A stretch of 8,028 nucleotides of DNA from Actinobacteria bacterium UBA3086 (GTDB taxonomy: Bacteria; Actinomycetota; Coriobacteriia; Anaerosomatales; UBA3086). The notes below the pieces were generated by a model. It searched no databases. It worked only from the letters and a program-made list of their open reading frames with translations, and was not told the origin of the DNA. Position numbers and translations under genes: made by a program. Below, piece after piece: positions 6,217 through 8,028 of the stretch. The stretch covers positions 1 to 8,028 of the forward strand of contig DFBG01000052.1 of the NCBI GenBank assembly GCA_002367305.1, given 5' to 3'. Numbering within the stretch: position 1 is the stretch's first letter; each line of letters starts with the position of its first letter.

Positions 6217-6891
6217 CTACTCCGTCGTGGTCTCCTCGATGGAGGTGATGCTCTGCACGGAAGGAACGACTCCATCGGCCTCGAGCTCGGCAATCCAGCC
6301 GTTAGCTGTTGCCACAGTCGGAGCCTCAGGATCCAGCTCGACGCCGCGCTTCAGTACGCGGAGCGCATCCGCATCACGCCCGGTCGCCTGATAGAAGACG
6401 CCGGCATTGAAGTACGCCGTGGCGAACTCAGGAGTAGCGGCCATTACGGCCTCGACATTCTCGATCGCGGAAAGGCTGTCTCCGCCATAGAAATAGGAGA
6501 CGGCCATGTCAGTCCGCACACCGGGATCACCGGGCACCTCAGCCAGAGCGCGCTCATAGTAGCTGGAAGCGGCGACCCAGAGCGGGATGTCGGCGCCGGA
6601 TGCGGATGCCGTGGTCTGCTGAACCTCGGCAGCCCAGTCATGGTAGGTATAACCAAGGTTGAGTAGAACGGTGTAGCTCGTGGGCTCGCTGGCGAGCAGA
6701 CCATTGTAGTAGTCGAGCGCTCCCGCATACTGCTGGGCGATACCCTCGAGCGGATCCACTGCAGTGGTCGAACCCGAAGAGCCCGAAGAACCAGCGAACA
6801 GTCCCGGAATGTACACGCCTACGAATGCTATTGAGATGAAGACCAGCACCACCTTGGTCAGGAGTGAGGTCTGCTTCTTGTTGATTGCCAC
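6217..6891 (-). CDS. membrane-anchored tetratricopeptide repeat protein
   Basis: The 224-residue product has a basic N-terminus (INKKQTSLLTK), one membrane helix at about 13-33 and a Gly/Ser linker (34-44). TPR-like helices run from about 47 to 204. The clearest repeats are WVAASSYYERALAEVPGDP near 105-123, AIENVEAVMAATPEFATAY at 142-160 and FNAGVFYQATGRDADALRV at 161-179. The tail is Thr/Glu-rich. TPRs are protein-binding scaffolds, so it probably holds partners at the outer face of the membrane; the partner is unknown. The start is GTG at 6891, with GGAGG (6903-6899) 7 nt upstream. The frame is open 14 codons further but without such a site. It follows the unknown membrane protein by 88 bp and may have its own promoter or be the last gene of that operon. 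Confidence 0.88.
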   Translation of the reverse strand: MAINKKQTSLLTKVVLVFISIAFVGVYIPGLFAGSSGSSGSTTAVDPLEGIAQQYAGALDYYNGLLASEPTSYTVLLNLGYTYHDWAAEVQQTTASASGADIPLWVAASSYYERALAEVPGDPGVRTDMAVSYFYGGDSLSAIENVEAVMAATPEFATAYFNAGVFYQATGRDADALRVLKRGVELDPEAPTVATANGWIAELEADGVVPSVQSITSIEETTTE

Positions 6892-6930
6892 AGTGAATCC
6901 TCCGTTCAGATACGCGAACCCGACAAACGA

Positions 6931-6966
6931 CACACAAAAGAGAGAGTGTCACGCACCGCGATGCGT
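6931..6966 (-). terminator. possible weak terminator or attenuator before the TPR gene
   Basis: On the minus strand ACGCAT-CGCG-GTGCGT (6966-6951) can form a 6-bp stem with one G-T pair. It is followed by the pyrimidine-rich CTCTCTCTTTT. It lies in the 88-bp gap after the unknown membrane gene. The stem is short and the U-run is broken, so partial termination is only a guess. Confidence 0.25.
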
Positions 6967-6979
6967 ACGCTGGATCGTG

Positions 6980-7369
6980 TTACTCGGTCGCCTCGGTAGT
7001 CTCAGCACTCTCGGTGCCATCGACGGGAGCCTGCTCTGTCATGCCACCGATTTCAGGGTGACCCGAGGGAAGCTCACCGGTCTCAAGCTGATCCGGCGAG
7101 AGCGACGGAGCGGCAATGACCTGAGATTCTGTCGGCGCAGCAGTCGTCGCTGTGTCGCCCGACGGCAGAGCGATACCGATGATGACGCCCAATAGCAGCG
7201 TGCAAACCGCAATGAGACCGGCAACCGTGAGGCTCACCGTCTGCGCAGCGGTGGGCGCGGGGGCCTTGCTGCGGGGAGCACTCGGCTTGCCTTCACTCTT
7301 GGTGCTCGCCTTGGCCGGCTTGGCCTTTGGCTGCTCATCTTCGTCGAAGAAGAAGTCCTGATCGCTCAC
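6980..7369 (-). CDS. single-pass membrane protein of unknown function
   Basis: I do not recognise this 129-residue protein. The N-terminal part opens with MSDQDFFFDEDEQ and is then rich in Lys, Ala and Pro (14-40). One strong membrane helix spans about 45-68 (TVSLTVAGLIAVCTLLLGV and beyond). The outer part is Thr/Ala/Pro/Glu-rich and low in complexity, except for the more ordered LETGELPSGHPEIGGM at 95-110. The order suggests a cytoplasmic tail, one membrane anchor and a flexible outer tail. The start is GTG at 7369, supported by GGAGG 8 nt upstream. It begins 34 bp after the RseC-like gene and precedes the TPR gene, so the three are probably co-transcribed. With its single anchor and tail it may be a partner of the TPR protein, but that is inference from position. 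Confidence 0.8.
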   Translation of the reverse strand: MSDQDFFFDEDEQPKAKPAKASTKSEGKPSAPRSKAPAPTAAQTVSLTVAGLIAVCTLLLGVIIGIALPSGDTATTAAPTESQVIAAPSLSPDQLETGELPSGHPEIGGMTEQAPVDGTESAETTEATE

Positions 7370-7403
7370 GTGTAGTTCCTCCTGTGTTCAGATCGAATCA
7401 ATG

Positions 7404-7847
7404 CTACAGGCCACTGTCGCAGCCATCACAACCTCGCGCGATTATAGCATGCACCCGAGGCTTCTCCGCACGCCCTTGGTTGCCCTGTCCGGCACGTCTC
7501 AAAAGGCGAAACGTGATAGCCGACGACGACAGTGCGGTGACCGCACCGACCGTGTCGGGATCGAATCCCAGCCATGGTGCGAGCAAGAAGCCCGCCAAAT
7601 AGCCGACCACCAGCATTGTCACCGGAACGAGGTACAGCCGAACGACCGCTCGAAGGTGAGAAGCCGAGTCGATCTCGATGTCCACGAGGTCCCCAAGACT
7701 CGCTCCGATCCGGTTCTCGACGCCCTCCATGACCCGCTCACCCGCGGTGCCTGAGCACATGCCGCAACTGTCACAGTCACCCGACGGCGACATGGCCAGA
7801 TCGACCTCGTTCTCATGAATGGCCACGACCAAGCCACGCTCACGCAT
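7404..7847 (-). CDS. RseC/SoxR-reducing-system family membrane protein
   Basis: The 147-residue protein matches the RseC/MucC layout. It opens with a short beta-rich start (RERGLVVAIHENEVDLAM), then a cysteine cluster C25-x2-C28-x2-C31 in GDCDSCGMCSG. The segment GDLVDIEIDSASHLRAVVRLY leads into two membrane helices at about 71-90 and 97-115. E. coli RseC influences sigma-E signalling and SoxR reduction, and relatives often sit with Rnf electron-transport genes; none is seen here. Unusually, the extreme C-terminus adds a second CxxC (C140, C143 in ARGCDGCDSGL), absent from E. coli RseC. Both cysteine clusters should face the cytoplasm if there are two membrane passes. The ATG at 7847 has GAGG 8 nt upstream. 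It starts 4 nt after the amidohydrolase stop, so translation is probably coupled. The exact role here, redox sensing or electron-transfer assembly, is unknown. Confidence 0.85.
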   Translation of the reverse strand: MRERGLVVAIHENEVDLAMSPSGDCDSCGMCSGTAGERVMEGVENRIGASLGDLVDIEIDSASHLRAVVRLYLVPVTMLVVGYLAGFLLAPWLGFDPDTVGAVTALSSSAITFRLLRRAGQGNQGRAEKPRVHAIIARGCDGCDSGL

Positions 7848-7851
7848 ATGA

Positions 7852-8028
7852 TCAGCCTCGGAGCTTGTCGCGCATTTCGTCGGCACGACGGGAGGCACGC
7901 TCACGGTCGATAGTCCGTGCCTCACCATGCTCGAACAGCACATTGCCGTCGACCATGGTGAACAACACGTTCTCCTGGTTCGCTGTGTGCACGAGTGTGC
8001 TGTAGGGGTACTGCGTGGGAATCTGATG
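7852..8028 (-). CDS. amidohydrolase, C-terminal 58 residues (5' end beyond window)
   Basis: Only the last 58 codons and a TGA stop are present. The segment STLVHTANQENVLFTMVDG followed by NVLFEHGEARTIDRE matches the C-terminal beta-sandwich of metal-dependent amidohydrolases. The usual family form is LVYSA-x-n-V-x-TVIVDGK, then a short strand and a D-E-rich turn. MTA/SAH deaminases and related chlorohydrolase-like enzymes end this way. The metal-binding residues lie upstream outside the window, so the substrate cannot be judged. A charged helix (RERASRRADEMRDKLRG) closes the protein. The stop lies 4 nt before the RseC-like start, so the two are in one operon. Confidence 0.75.
   Translation of the reverse strand, partial: HQIPTQYPYSTLVHTANQENVLFTMVDGNVLFEHGEARTIDRERASRRADEMRDKLRG

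Overview
The window reads as an ordinary chromosomal segment from a fairly GC-rich, probably anaerobic bacterium. Most genes have strong Shine-Dalgarno sites (GGAGG or AAGGAG, 7-8 nt spacing) and several start with GTG. The mix is an archaeal-looking type IA topoisomerase, a compact TatA/TatC translocase, HypA/HypB nickel insertion, SpoIIAA-like STAS proteins and an RseC-family protein. This suggests a deep-branching Gram-positive, possibly a Coriobacteriia-like actinobacterium. That placement is inferred from gene content and style, not proven.

Eleven of the twelve genes lie on the minus strand. Reading the minus strand from the right edge: the last 58 codons of an amidohydrolase (7852-8028), an RseC-family redox membrane protein (7404-7847), a single-pass membrane protein of unknown function (6980-7369) and a membrane-anchored TPR protein (6217-6891). 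A strong hairpin at 6158-6188 separates this group from the next block. The only plus-strand gene is a STAS-domain protein (5771-6130). It is divergent from a second STAS gene (5292-5630), across a 140-bp region with a good minus-strand promoter and an inverted repeat.

From that promoter runs a tight minus-strand cluster: STAS, tatA, tatC, hypA, hypB and an HD-domain hydrolase, with gaps of 24-70 bp. It looks like one operon. After a 169-bp gap comes topA, which leaves the window at base 1 after 765 codons. HypA and HypB load nickel into [NiFe]-hydrogenases and Tat exports many folded hydrogenases, so the tat-hyp pairing makes functional sense. The hydrogenase itself and hypCDEF are not here.

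I see no mobile element, CRISPR array, rRNA or tRNA, and no clear evidence of an undescribed system. The observations most worth checking are a 10-bp perfect inverted repeat covering the topA start codon, the STAS-Tat-Hyp operon layout, the paired divergent STAS genes without a visible kinase, and a second C-terminal CxxC in the RseC-like protein.
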